Below, one piece after another: positions 10,584-17,471 of a stretch of DNA of 60,570 nucleotides (the first letter of the stretch is position 1; each line of letters opens with the position of its first letter). The translations under genes and the position numbers were made by a program. The notes beneath the pieces were generated by a model that saw only the letters and a program-made list of their open reading frames with translations, was not told the origin of the DNA and searched no databases. The stretch is from the NCBI GenBank assembly GCA_004020875.1, contig SAPZ01000031.1:1-60570 (forward strand), read 5' to 3'. The DNA comes from Mesorhizobium sp. Its GTDB lineage: Bacteria; Pseudomonadota; Alphaproteobacteria; Rhizobiales; Rhizobiaceae.

Positions 10584-11849
10584 TCAGCTTTTGTCGTCAT
10601 CGCCCTGCGTGATCAGCCGCGCGCTGCGCTGACCGGTCAGGTAGATCCATAGCCAGCTAAGCGAAACCGCGAGACGGTTGCGGAAGTCGATCAGAAAATA
10701 GATGTGCGCGATGCCCCACAGCCACCAGGCGAGCCAGCCGGTGAGCTTGATCCAGCCGAAATCGATCGCCGCGGCGCGTTTGCCGATCGTCGCAAGGTCC
10801 CCGGCATGCCGGTACTGGAAAGGCCGTGTCGCCGTGTCGCCGGCAAGGCGCGCCTTGATCGTCGCGGCGACATGCTTGCCCTCCTGCTTGGCGGAAGGCG
10901 CCACCCCGGGCACGGGCTTTCCATTCGGACGCAGCACATGCGCGGTGTCGCCGATGACGAAAATGTCGGGATTGCCCGGCACGGTAAGGTCGGGTTCGAC
11001 GATCACCCTGCCCGCCCGGTCGGCCGCGGTCCCCAGCCATTCGGCCGCCGGCGAAGCGGCAACGCCGGCCGCCCAGATGATCGTCCTTGCCGGCAGGCGC
11101 TTGTCGCCGAAGACGACGCCTTCGGCATCGAGTTGTGTCACGGGGCGTCCGAGCTCGACGGTGACGCCCAGTCGTTCCAGGGCCTTGCGGGCATAGTCGG
11201 AAAGCTGTGGCGCGAAATTGGCCAAGATGCGGTCGCCGGCTTCGATCAGCACGACACGCGCCTGGCGGGTGTCGATGTTGCGGAATTCACCGCGCAATGT
11301 GTCATGCGCCAGCTCGACAATGGTGCCGGCGAGCTCGACGCCAGTCGGTCCGCCGCCGACGATGACCAGCGTCAGCAATGCCTGGCGCCTGGCGGGATCG
11401 GTTTCGCGCTCAGCCTGCTCGAAAGCGAGCAGGATGCGGCGCCGGATTGCGGTGGCATCCTCGATTGTCTTCAGGCCCGGCGCGAAGGGCTCCCATTCGT
11501 CATGGCCGAAATAGGCGTGGCGCGCGCCCGTGGCGAGCACCAGCGTGTCAAAGGGAACCGAGCCGCCGTCTTCGAGCACCACGCGCTTGCCTGCGCGGTC
11601 GATGCCGGTGACAGTGCCGAGAAGCGTCGTCACGTCCTTGCGCCTGCGTAAGAGATGGCGGATCGGCCAGGCAACCTCGGAGGTCGCCAGCGACGTCGTC
11701 GCCACCTGGTAAAGCAGCGGCTGGAACAGGTGGTGATTGCGCTTGTCGATCATGGTGATGCGCACCGCCGCGCCAGCCAGCGCGCGGGTGAGTTCTAGCC
11801 CGCCGAACCCGGCGCCGACGACCACGACATGATGCTCGGGTTCGCTCAT
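10584..11849 (-). CDS. ndh: Type II NADH:quinone oxidoreductase (NDH-2)
   Basis: A single-subunit, non-proton-pumping flavoprotein that passes electrons from NADH to quinone at the inner face of the membrane. The 421-residue protein has an N-terminal FAD Rossmann motif (VVVVGAGFGGLE), the NHHLFQPLLYQVAT segment typical of NDH-2, and a second NAD-binding motif (VIVGGGPTGVELAG). The second FAD motif is IFVIGDTAHV. The hydrophobic C-terminal amphipathic region (TGWLAWWLWGIAHIYFLIDFRNR) anchors it. The ATG at 11849 has GAGGTGG; upstream in-frame codons look non-coding. It is divergent from the cyclo-ligase-like gene across 172 bp. Confidence 0.93.
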   Translation of the reverse strand: MSEPEHHVVVVGAGFGGLELTRALAGAAVRITMIDKRNHHLFQPLLYQVATTSLATSEVAWPIRHLLRRRKDVTTLLGTVTGIDRAGKRVVLEDGGSVPFDTLVLATGARHAYFGHDEWEPFAPGLKTIEDATAIRRRILLAFEQAERETDPARRQALLTLVIVGGGPTGVELAGTIVELAHDTLRGEFRNIDTRQARVVLIEAGDRILANFAPQLSDYARKALERLGVTVELGRPVTQLDAEGVVFGDKRLPARTIIWAAGVAASPAAEWLGTAADRAGRVIVEPDLTVPGNPDIFVIGDTAHVLRPNGKPVPGVAPSAKQEGKHVAATIKARLAGDTATRPFQYRHAGDLATIGKRAAAIDFGWIKLTGWLAWWLWGIAHIYFLIDFRNRLAVSLSWLWIYLTGQRSARLITQGDDDKS

Positions 11850-12021
11850 TTGATCCACCTCGCGGCGAAAAACCACCCCAGACATGTAGGTTTTTTTGTG
11901 CGCTGCAGCAACGTCTTGCCGGGCAGCAGGCATGCCCCAGAGTCGTCGCGCGGCGTCGTGAATGCATATGTGGCGCGTGCTGCCGCAGGTATAGCGTGAG
12001 ACACCACGACAGGAACCTATC

Positions 12022-12681
12022 ATGGCTGATAATCGCGACGACGAAGGGCCGGCCCAATACGCATCACCGCCCTGCTTCATGCATGAACTCGATCCGGAAT
12101 ACCGGGAGCCGCTCTCCGACTGGACGGATGTGAGGCGATGGCGCAAGGCCGAACGCGAGCGGCTCATCAGCGCCCGCCTTGCCGTCTCAGCCGATGCGCG
12201 GGCGGCGATGTCGGCGCGTATCGCCAATGGCCTCGACGCGCTGATCGGCGACATAGACGGCCGGATGGTCAGCCTCTATTGGCCGTTTCGCGGCGAGCCG
12301 GATCTGCGCGGCTGGATGGCTTCGATCAACGAGCGCGGTGGCCGCACTGCGCTGCCTGTCGTCATCGAGAAGGGTCAGCCGCTGGTGTTTCGCGCCTACA
12401 GACCCGGCGACCGGCTGGAAAAAGGTGTCTGGAACATCCCGATTCCGGCCGAAGGCGATCCGGTGCTGCCCGACATCGTGATTTCGCCGATCGTCGGCAT
12501 CGATCCCGGCAACTACCGGCTGGGCTATGGCGGCGGCTTCTACGACCGCACGCTGGCGGCGATGCCGTTCAGGCCGCTGGTGATCGGCGTCGGCTACGAA
12601 CTGCAGCGCATTCCGACCATCTACCCGCAGTCGCACGACATTCCGATGTCGACTGTGGTGACGGAGGCGAATCCCGCCTAA
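12022..12681 (+). CDS. 5-formyltetrahydrofolate cyclo-ligase family protein
   Basis: Members convert 5-formyl-THF to 5,10-methenyl-THF with ATP. The 219-residue protein has the family core: RKAERERL near residue 42, MVSLYWPFRGEPDLRGW, FRAYRPGD, and the signature GNYRLGYGGGFYDRTLA. About 35 extra N-terminal residues (acidic, ending CFMHELDPEYREPLSDW) precede the fold, so this may be a divergent paralogue rather than the housekeeping enzyme. I saw no 6S-RNA-like sequence beside it, although that linkage is common for the true enzyme. ATG 12022 follows AGGAAC. Its stop overlaps the convergent gene's stop by 4 bases. Confidence 0.85.
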   Translation: MADNRDDEGPAQYASPPCFMHELDPEYREPLSDWTDVRRWRKAERERLISARLAVSADARAAMSARIANGLDALIGDIDGRMVSLYWPFRGEPDLRGWMASINERGGRTALPVVIEKGQPLVFRAYRPGDRLEKGVWNIPIPAEGDPVLPDIVISPIVGIDPGNYRLGYGGGFYDRTLAAMPFRPLVIGVGYELQRIPTIYPQSHDIPMSTVVTEANPA

Positions 12682-13028
12682 ACGGTCCAGGTCCAATCGA
12701 TCGGGTAGTGGAAAATCGGCGTGAAAGTGACGCCGACCGCTTCCATGTCCCTGCGGCCGTCGACGACCATCTCCTTCAGGGTGTTGAGTTGCGCCGCATG
12801 CTCGTCAGTATCCCAGACGCTAACTTGGACCATCTCGCCTTTCGGCGAGACGCCCGAATAAAAGTGGAGGAGTCCCGGCAGCCGCCTGACGGCTGGGATA
12901 ATGTACTGCGCGGTCTTCTTGCTGGCGGCATCAACCTCGGCAAACCGAGTCGGGTCGAAGTTGGCGCGCGAGATGCGGATGACGGAGCTTGTCGGCAATG
13001 ACTCGGCGAGCGTAGTTCTTTCTGTCAT
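12678..13028 (-). CDS. Antibiotic-biosynthesis-monooxygenase-like dimeric barrel protein
   Basis: This 116-residue cytoplasmic protein has the alpha/beta ferredoxin-like pattern of small ABM-type barrels: VIRISRANFDPTRFAEVDAASKK, then IIPAVRRLPGLLHFYSGVSPKGEMVQVSVWDTDEHAAQL. The ABM fold includes cofactor-free monooxygenases and many uncharacterised proteins, and no catalytic residue assignment is possible here. It converges on the cyclo-ligase gene with a 4-base overlap of stop regions and no terminator between them, so the two transcripts must run into each other antisense. Confidence 0.7.
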   Translation of the reverse strand: MTERTTLAESLPTSSVIRISRANFDPTRFAEVDAASKKTAQYIIPAVRRLPGLLHFYSGVSPKGEMVQVSVWDTDEHAAQLNTLKEMVVDGRRDMEAVGVTFTPIFHYPIDWTWTV

Positions 13029-13068
13029 ATCTCAGGTCCTGTCTCCTACTGGTTATGAATCCAGAACC

Positions 13069-13542
13069 CTAGGCCATCTCCGGCCGCAAGCCGACCGCCG
13101 TGCGGTCGACGATCTCGCGCAGCGCGAAGGACGAGTTGATCTTCGTCACATGCGGCATGGCCGACAGCCACTCCTTGTGGATGCGCTCATAGTCGACGAG
13201 ATCTTTCGCCGCGATGCGCAGGATGTAGTCGTATTCGCCCGACATCAGATGGCAGGAGAGCACGTTCGGGCAGCGCTTGATCGCCGCCTCGAAATCCGAC
13301 AGCGTCTTCTCGAATTGCCCCGACAGCGATATGTGCACGATCGCCGTCATCTGGTGGCCGAGCGCGGAATTGGACAGCCTGGCGTGATAGCCGCGGATGG
13401 TCCCGGATTTTTCGAGATTGTCGAGCCGGCGCGAACAGGCCGATTGGGAAAGCCCGACCTTCTCGGCAAGCGCCGCGTTGGGGATCCGGCCATCCTTCTG
13501 CAAAGTCTCCAGAATGGCGATATCAATCCTGTCGAGCGGCAT
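13069..13542 (-). CDS. Lrp/AsnC family transcriptional regulator, probably of alanine dehydrogenase
   Basis: A DNA-binding regulator of 157 residues. The N-terminal winged helix (LDRIDIAILETLQKDGRIPNAALAEKVGLSQSACSRRLDNLEKSGTIRGY) is followed by the RAM ligand-sensing domain (ALGHQMTAIVHISL...SCHLMSGEYDYILRIAA). It is divergent from ald, the classical AldR arrangement, so alanine is the likely effector (inference). The ATG at 13542 has AGGAA at suitable spacing; in-frame ATGs at 13572 and 13581 lack one. The 214-bp shared intergenic region should contain the operator and both promoters. Confidence 0.92.
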   Translation of the reverse strand: MPLDRIDIAILETLQKDGRIPNAALAEKVGLSQSACSRRLDNLEKSGTIRGYHARLSNSALGHQMTAIVHISLSGQFEKTLSDFEAAIKRCPNVLSCHLMSGEYDYILRIAAKDLVDYERIHKEWLSAMPHVTKINSSFALREIVDRTAVGLRPEMA

Positions 13543-13756
13543 TTTTCGTGGTTCCTGCGAATTTCTAGTCATTTGGCGCAACGATTATCGAAGAATAGCC
13601 CTTGCCGCAAGTGCATTCGCAAACACATACGGAACGATTCGTGGTTGACTGCGATTATTGCGTGTCGCTTCCAAAACGCGCGGCGTTCTGGAGCTGACGG
13701 CATGCGCCAATGACAGGGAGAGCGCCCTTTGAACGGGCGCGGACAGGAGAAGAAAG

Positions 13757-14872
13757 ATGCGTGTCGGCTGCCCCAAGGAAATCAAGAACCATGAATATCG
13801 CGTCGGCCTGACGCCTGGCTCGGTCCGCGAATATGTCGCGCATGGCCACGAAGTGCTGGTTGAGACGGGCGCGGGCGCTGGCATCGGCGCCGACGACAAC
13901 GCCTATCGCGCCGCCGGCGCCACCATCGCCAAGACGGCGGCCGACGTGTTCGCCAAGTCGGACATGATCGTCAAGGTCAAGGAGCCGCAGCCCAACGAGT
14001 GGGTGCAGCTGCGCGACGGCCAAATCCTCTACACCTATCTGCACCTCGCTCCCGATCCGGAGCAGACCAAGGGCCTTCTCGCTTCGGGCGTCACAGCGAT
14101 TGCCTATGAGACCGTGACCGACGACCGCGGCGGCCTGCCGCTGCTCGCGCCGATGTCGGAAGTCGCCGGCCGCCTGTCGATCCAGGCCGGCGCGACGGCC
14201 CTGCAGAAGGCCAATGGCGGACGCGGCGTGCTGCTGGGCGGCGTGCCCGGCGTGCTGCCCGGCAAGGTCACCGTGCTCGGTGGCGGCGTCGTCGGCCTGC
14301 ATGCAGCAAAGATGGCGGCCGGCCTCGGCGCTGACGTCACCATCATCGACCGCTCGATCCCGCGTCTGCGCCAGCTCGACGACATCTTTGGCGGCCGCGT
14401 TCATACGCGCTACTCGACCGTCGAGGCGCTGGAAGAGGAATGCTTCTCGGCCGACGTCGTCATCGGCGCAGTGCTGATTCCTGGCGCCGCTGCGCCCAAG
14501 CTCGTCACCCGCGAAATGCTTTCCGGCATGAAGAAGGGCTCGGTGCTGGTTGATGTCGCGATCGACCAGGGCGGCTGCTTCGAGACCTCGCATGCCACGA
14601 CGCATGCCGATCCGACCTATGAAGTCGACGGCGTGATCCACTATTGCGTCGCCAACATGCCCGGCGCCGTGCCGGTCACTTCGGCGCACGCGCTCAACAA
14701 CGCGACGCTGCATTATGGCCTGCAGCTCGCCGACAAGGGTCTCAAGGCGCTGGTCGACGACCACCACCTGCGCAACGGTCTCAACGTCCATAAGGGCAAG
14801 ATCACCAACCGCGCCGTCGCCGAAGCGCTCGGCTACGAAATGGTCGAGCCCAAGGCGGTTCTTGCCGCCTGA
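13757..14872 (+). CDS. ald: Alanine dehydrogenase
   Basis: Catalyses reversible NAD-dependent deamination of L-alanine to pyruvate and ammonia; in rhizobia it links alanine use to nitrogen metabolism. The 371-residue protein begins MRVGCPKEIKNHEYRVGLTP. It has the catalytic lysine in DMIVKVKEPQ, the catalytic histidine in YTYLHLAPDPEQT, the NAD motif VLGGGVVGLHAAKMA with IIDRS after it, and VDVAIDQGGCFETS. ATG 13757 follows GGACAGGAGAAG. A strong terminator ends the gene. Control by the divergent Lrp-type regulator is likely. Confidence 0.97.
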   Translation: MRVGCPKEIKNHEYRVGLTPGSVREYVAHGHEVLVETGAGAGIGADDNAYRAAGATIAKTAADVFAKSDMIVKVKEPQPNEWVQLRDGQILYTYLHLAPDPEQTKGLLASGVTAIAYETVTDDRGGLPLLAPMSEVAGRLSIQAGATALQKANGGRGVLLGGVPGVLPGKVTVLGGGVVGLHAAKMAAGLGADVTIIDRSIPRLRQLDDIFGGRVHTRYSTVEALEEECFSADVVIGAVLIPGAAAPKLVTREMLSGMKKGSVLVDVAIDQGGCFETSHATTHADPTYEVDGVIHYCVANMPGAVPVTSAHALNNATLHYGLQLADKGLKALVDDHHLRNGLNVHKGKITNRAVAEALGYEMVEPKAVLAA

Positions 14873-14899
14873 CGTCCGGCCGGCCCTTCCTCCTGTCGC

Positions 14900-14927
14900 G
14901 CCCGCCGGCCATTCCGGCGGGCTTTTT
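14900..14927 (+). terminator. Intrinsic terminator of ald
   Basis: A 9-bp GC stem (GCCCGCCGG/CCGGCGGGC) with a short loop is followed by a five-T run, starting 28 bases after the ald stop codon. Confidence 0.9.
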
Positions 14928-14969
14928 CTTGCGCGCAAGTTAGGCAGTTCCACGGGAAATCGGGGCAAC

Positions 14970-14994
14970 AAAAAAGCGGAGCAAAAGCCCCGCT
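14970..14994 (-). terminator. Orphan minus-strand terminator-like hairpin
   Basis: Read on the minus strand, an AGCGGGGC...GCTCCGCT-type stem is followed by TTTTTT. The only frame upstream on that strand (36 codons, 14940-15050) has no Shine-Dalgarno and runs through the hairpin, so if functional it would end a small RNA or an antisense transcript facing ald. Confidence 0.45.
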
Positions 14995-15132
14995 TCCTCG
15001 ATGTTGCGATCTGCCGCCGGTCCATCCGCGGTCGACTGATCATCAACCATTGCTTTTTAGCGCAGGAGTACGACGGGAATACGACAGTCTTGAAAGACCC
15101 GGTTTCCATCTTCCGGGCCATTGTGCACCTTG

Positions 15133-15148
15133 TGTGAAATGCTTCACA
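15133..15148. promoter_or_regulatory. CRP-like dyad TGTGA-N6-TCACA
   Basis: TGTGAAATGCTTCACA has perfect 6-bp arms and matches the enterobacterial CRP half-sites exactly. It lies about 120 bp upstream of an orphan plus-strand terminator and about 260 bp after ald. Rhizobial CRP-like proteins such as Clr are reported to prefer a different half-site, so the actual binding protein is unknown. Confidence 0.35.
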
Positions 15149-15266
15149 TTCGCACCGCGCCAATGACGACTAGACACATGCCGTTACTGGCGGCCCGAGC
15201 TGTCTGCCGGGACCAGTTCCGGCCCGGATAGCACTTTGCCGACAGCTTCTGTCAGACCCTCCAACG

Positions 15267-15297
15267 GCCCGCCCGACCATCGGCGGGCTTCTTTTTG
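15267..15297 (+). terminator. Orphan plus-strand intrinsic terminator (candidate small RNA end)
   Basis: The 7-bp stem GCCCGCC/GGCGGGC (15267-15273 with 15282-15288) is followed by TTCTTTTT. There is no protein gene before it on the plus strand within 390 bp, and ald already has its own terminator, so this probably ends a short separate transcript. Confidence 0.55.
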
Positions 15298-15331
15298 GGT
15301 CATGACGGTTTGGGATCGGGCCGGTTTGGGA

Positions 15332-15799
15332 TCACGCCCGCTCGATGCGGCATTGATAGCAATTGTTCCGGGCCGAGCGGACATGGATGTAGGCGATCTC
15401 GTCGCGCTCAAGCAGTGTTGTCGCGCGGGCTGCAATATCGCCTGTCGGCGTGACCGCACCGCTTCCATAGACGATGCGATCGTCCTTGCCATAGCCCCTG
15501 ACGATATAGTCGCTGCTTTCCAGCATTTCCGGCAGCGCGTCCCCGTCGGCGGCGCGTTCGCATTCCTCGGCGTGCAGGAAGATCGGGCCGGTTTCGGCAT
15601 AGGGTTGCAATTGCGGGAACGGCCTGTAGGCCACGATCAGGTAGCCGTCACCGGCTGCGACGTTCCTCATGCAGTGCCTGCATGGAACGCCGTCGCCGTC
15701 GGAGATGCGGTGTTCCGCGGTGAGGCCATAGGCATCGGGCCCTCCCCGCTGCAAGGCGCGCACGGCTTCGGTCGGCAAGGCTTTGAACTGGATGCTCAT
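15332..15799 (-). CDS. DUF1203 family protein
   Basis: A 155-residue cytoplasmic protein with DUF1203 features: MSIQFKALPTEAVRALQRGGPDAYG at the N-terminus, then VPCRHCMRNVAAGDGYLIVAYRPFP, PIFLHAEECERAADGDALPEML and C-terminal YIHVRSARNNCYQCRIER. The CRHC, HAEEC and CYQC cysteines and histidines may form a metal site (inference). Function is unknown. The ATG at 15799 has GGAG eight bases upstream. It appears to be monocistronic. Confidence 0.85.
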   Translation of the reverse strand: MSIQFKALPTEAVRALQRGGPDAYGLTAEHRISDGDGVPCRHCMRNVAAGDGYLIVAYRPFPQLQPYAETGPIFLHAEECERAADGDALPEMLESSDYIVRGYGKDDRIVYGSGAVTPTGDIAARATTLLERDEIAYIHVRSARNNCYQCRIERA

Positions 15800-16246
15800 G
15801 TCAAATCTCCGATTTCGATGTCCGGAAATTATGGATAGGCGAGAGTGCCTCCCACCCGATTCGTGACGAGGCGGCGCGCATACAGCCGGCGTCGAATCGG
15901 GGCCGCCTTCGCGCGGTCAACGGCACCAAAAAGCCCGCCGGCCGAAGCCAACGGGCATAGCTTTGCTGGAGTAACCTGGGGTGCGCCACAGGCAACGAAG
16001 CGCAAGCAGGTAATCGTTCAAAGCGCGAACTGGCTCTATGTTCCCCATAATTCCCGCCCTTCGTCCTCCAGTCGGTGTCATTCTAGGACCATGGTCGAAG
16101 CAGCTAACTCATAGGTCCAAGCCGCGAAACTTGTGCTCTCCTGGCAATTAGACACCGGCCGGCGAGCATAGTTCCTTCATCGCCGTTTCAATGGTGCCCC
16201 TGAGACCAGCGAACCGGCGGGCACCCATCGGTACAAAGGTGCGTAG
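15800..16246. other. 447-bp spacer with a minus-strand terminator; no supported gene
   Basis: The only clear element is the UUCG-loop terminator at 15928-15956 (minus). A 43-codon minus-strand frame (15917-16048) reads through that hairpin and is not credible as a protein gene. The terminator may therefore end a small RNA, or read-through from the 69-codon gene at 16450-16659. Confidence 0.5.
15928..15956 (-). terminator. UUCG-tetraloop terminator, copy 1
   Basis: On the minus strand a 10-bp stem (GCCCGTTGGC with GCCGGCGGGC, two G-T pairs) closed by TTCG is followed by TTTTTGG. It nearly repeats the element at 16776-16804. Confidence 0.7.
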
Positions 16247-16404
16247 TTGCCCATCCCTCAAGAACCGAACGACAAATATCTCACATTTGAGTGTCCCCAA
16301 TGCGGACATCAAATCGTTCGGAAAGGACTCGGTTTAAGACGATATCGTCTTTCAAATGCCCGTCGTGCAATGCTTCGTTGCGGATTGGATACCCTGAAAA
16401 GTGA
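16247..16404 (+). pseudogene. Frameshifted two-knuckle zinc-ribbon small protein
   Basis: The frame from the TTG at 16247 (AAAGGTG upstream) reads ...DKYLTFECPQCGHQIVRKGL and loses sense near 16330. The next frame from 16333 continues FKTISSFKCPSCNASLRIGYPEK and stops at 16402-16404. Together they form a CPxC...CPxC zinc-ribbon protein of about 53 residues. A single missing base around 16330-16332 explains the break (for example, a T would give Trp before Phe-Lys-Thr). So this is either a decayed gene or a sequencing error. The site is not a typical slippery heptamer, so programmed frameshifting is unlikely. Confidence 0.65.
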
Positions 16405-16449
16405 CACCTTTTCGCGGCTCATAAACATCTAGTAGGCAGACCCGGAAAT

Positions 16450-16659
16450 CTAGCGCCCGAGCGGTAGCTTTGAAGCAGCGAGCAGCTCATCCTCGTCCCT
16501 TAGGCCCGCCAAGTAATTTGCTAAGAGTCGAGATGCCAACATCTCACGGCGCTCCGGCGACTGATGTTCGTTCTTCAGCTTGTCGAATACGCGGCCAAGC
16601 AGGGCGACATCTGAAGAGCTGAATATCCCTGTCTCTTTCGCCCTCTTGTAAATAAGCAT
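16450..16659 (-). CDS. Small conserved-looking protein (69 residues), unknown
   Basis: The product begins MLIYKRAKETGIFSSSDVALLGRVFDKLKNE and ends ELLAASKLPLGR. It is charged, probably all-helical, with no signal or membrane segment. ATG 16659 follows AGAGGCGTC, a fair Shine-Dalgarno. The longer open frame upstream shows no coding character and passes through a terminator hairpin, so I cut it here. No named family recognised; the SSSDVALLGRVFDKL pattern resembles small rhizobial hypothetical proteins, but that is a memory-based impression. Confidence 0.6.
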   Translation of the reverse strand: MLIYKRAKETGIFSSSDVALLGRVFDKLKNEHQSPERREMLASRLLANYLAGLRDEDELLAASKLPLGR

Positions 16660-16775
16660 GACGCCTCTGCACCTCAGTTTCCGCCGATGATCCGAGCTAC
16701 AGGATGTGCACAGCACACGGGGCCCACCTTGACGTATATCAATGCCGGAAGCTTCAGCGCACCCTTGGCCCAACC

Positions 16776-16804
16776 AAAAAGCCCGCCGGCCGAAGCCAGC
16801 GGGC
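16776..16804 (-). terminator. UUCG-tetraloop terminator, copy 2 (end of the cysK/alaX/sseA/GNAT strand)
   Basis: On the minus strand a 10-bp stem (GCCCGCTGGC with GCCGGCGGGC) capped by TTCG is followed by TTTTTGG. It sits 100 bases past the GNAT stop codon. The sequence is nearly the same as the element at 15928-15956. Confidence 0.8.
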
Positions 16805-16904
16805 GACGTTGAAGGTTGGTCTCGGCCCCACCAGGGTCGAGCAGAAATAGAGCCATATCGCGGGGACGCGGCGCCCCCACAAAAGTTAAGTGCGTAAAAC
16901 CGCT

Positions 16905-17471
16905 CTAGCCTCGCATGACGCTGGCCGAACGCTCGGCGAAGGTCAGCGGGTGCACGACTTCCTTCTTCTGCGCCACGGGCGTGAAGCCGAGTTTCTGGTA
17001 AAGCGGCAGAGCCGCCGGATGGTCGAGCGTGCAGGTCTGAACGGACACGAACTTTGGCCCATATGCCCAGGCCGCCGAGATCGCGGCGCCGAGGAACCAG
17101 CGGCCGAGGCCCTGGCCGTGCGCATGTTCCATCATGCCGAAATAGGCGAGCTCCACTTCCTCCGGAAGATGCGGCTTGAGGTCGAAGAAGCCGGCGGGAG
17201 CGCCGTCGAGATAGAGCACCCTGACGTCGCGGTCCTCGCGGTGCAGGCCGGCGGCAAGCTCCTCGTCGCTCATCCTCAGCACATTGACCCAGTGCCATTT
17301 GCGCCCGACGCGATCTATCAAATAGCGGTAGAAATGGAGCGGGATGTCCTTGGTCTTCAGCAGCGCGATCTGCCGATTATAGGGGATCGGAGGCGAGACC
17401 GCTGGTGCGGCGTGCATCTCCAGGAACGTGACCGTGACATCGATAGCTTGCGGCGCACCGTTTTCCATCAT
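16905..17471 (-). CDS. GNAT family N-acetyltransferase
   Basis: A 188-residue cytoplasmic acyltransferase of the GCN5-related fold. It shows the DVRVLYLDGAPAGFFDLK strand pair, ELAYFGMMEHAHGQGLGRWFLGAAI as motif A with the acetyl-CoA loop (HGQGLG), and SVQTCTLDHPAALPLYQKLGFTPV as motif B. The acceptor is unknown. The ATG at 17471 overlaps the sseA stop by 4 bases (ATGA), pointing to translational coupling; GGGGAAAG lies upstream. It is the last gene of the minus-strand run and is followed by the terminator at 16776-16804. Confidence 0.88.
   Translation of the reverse strand: MMENGAPQAIDVTVTFLEMHAAPAVSPPIPYNRQIALLKTKDIPLHFYRYLIDRVGRKWHWVNVLRMSDEELAAGLHREDRDVRVLYLDGAPAGFFDLKPHLPEEVELAYFGMMEHAHGQGLGRWFLGAAISAAWAYGPKFVSVQTCTLDHPAALPLYQKLGFTPVAQKKEVVHPLTFAERSASVMRG

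Larger units (their letters stand above)
14873..15331. other. 459-bp gene-poor spacer with two plus-strand terminators, one minus-strand hairpin and a CRP-like dyad
   Basis: Contents: the ald terminator (14900-14927), an orphan minus-strand terminator-like hairpin (14970-14994), a TGTGA-N6-TCACA dyad (15133-15148) and another plus-strand terminator (15267-15297) with no protein gene before it. Short frames on either strand lack credible ribosome-binding sites. Two orphan terminators suggest small untranslated transcripts. Confidence 0.6.

Noticed and set aside
11850..12021. Possible 6S RNA gene upstream of the cyclo-ligase-like gene
   Set aside because: The 172 bp do not show the long bulged hairpin expected of 6S RNA and must also hold two divergent promoters.
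14940..15050. A 36-codon minus-strand frame starting MVDDQSTADG
   Set aside because: No ribosome-binding site, and it passes through the orphan hairpin and T-run.
13655..15163. A 502-codon minus-strand open frame covering ald
   Set aside because: It is the antisense shadow of alanine dehydrogenase, which has all its motifs on the plus strand.
15917..16048. A 43-codon minus-strand frame starting MGNIEPVRAL
   Set aside because: It reads straight through the UUCG terminator hairpin and has only a distant GGAGG; a small RNA is more likely than a protein.
16660..17298. Extension of the 69-codon gene into a 282-codon frame
   Set aside because: The upstream part runs antisense-frame through the GNAT gene and the terminator at 16776-16804 and has no coding character.
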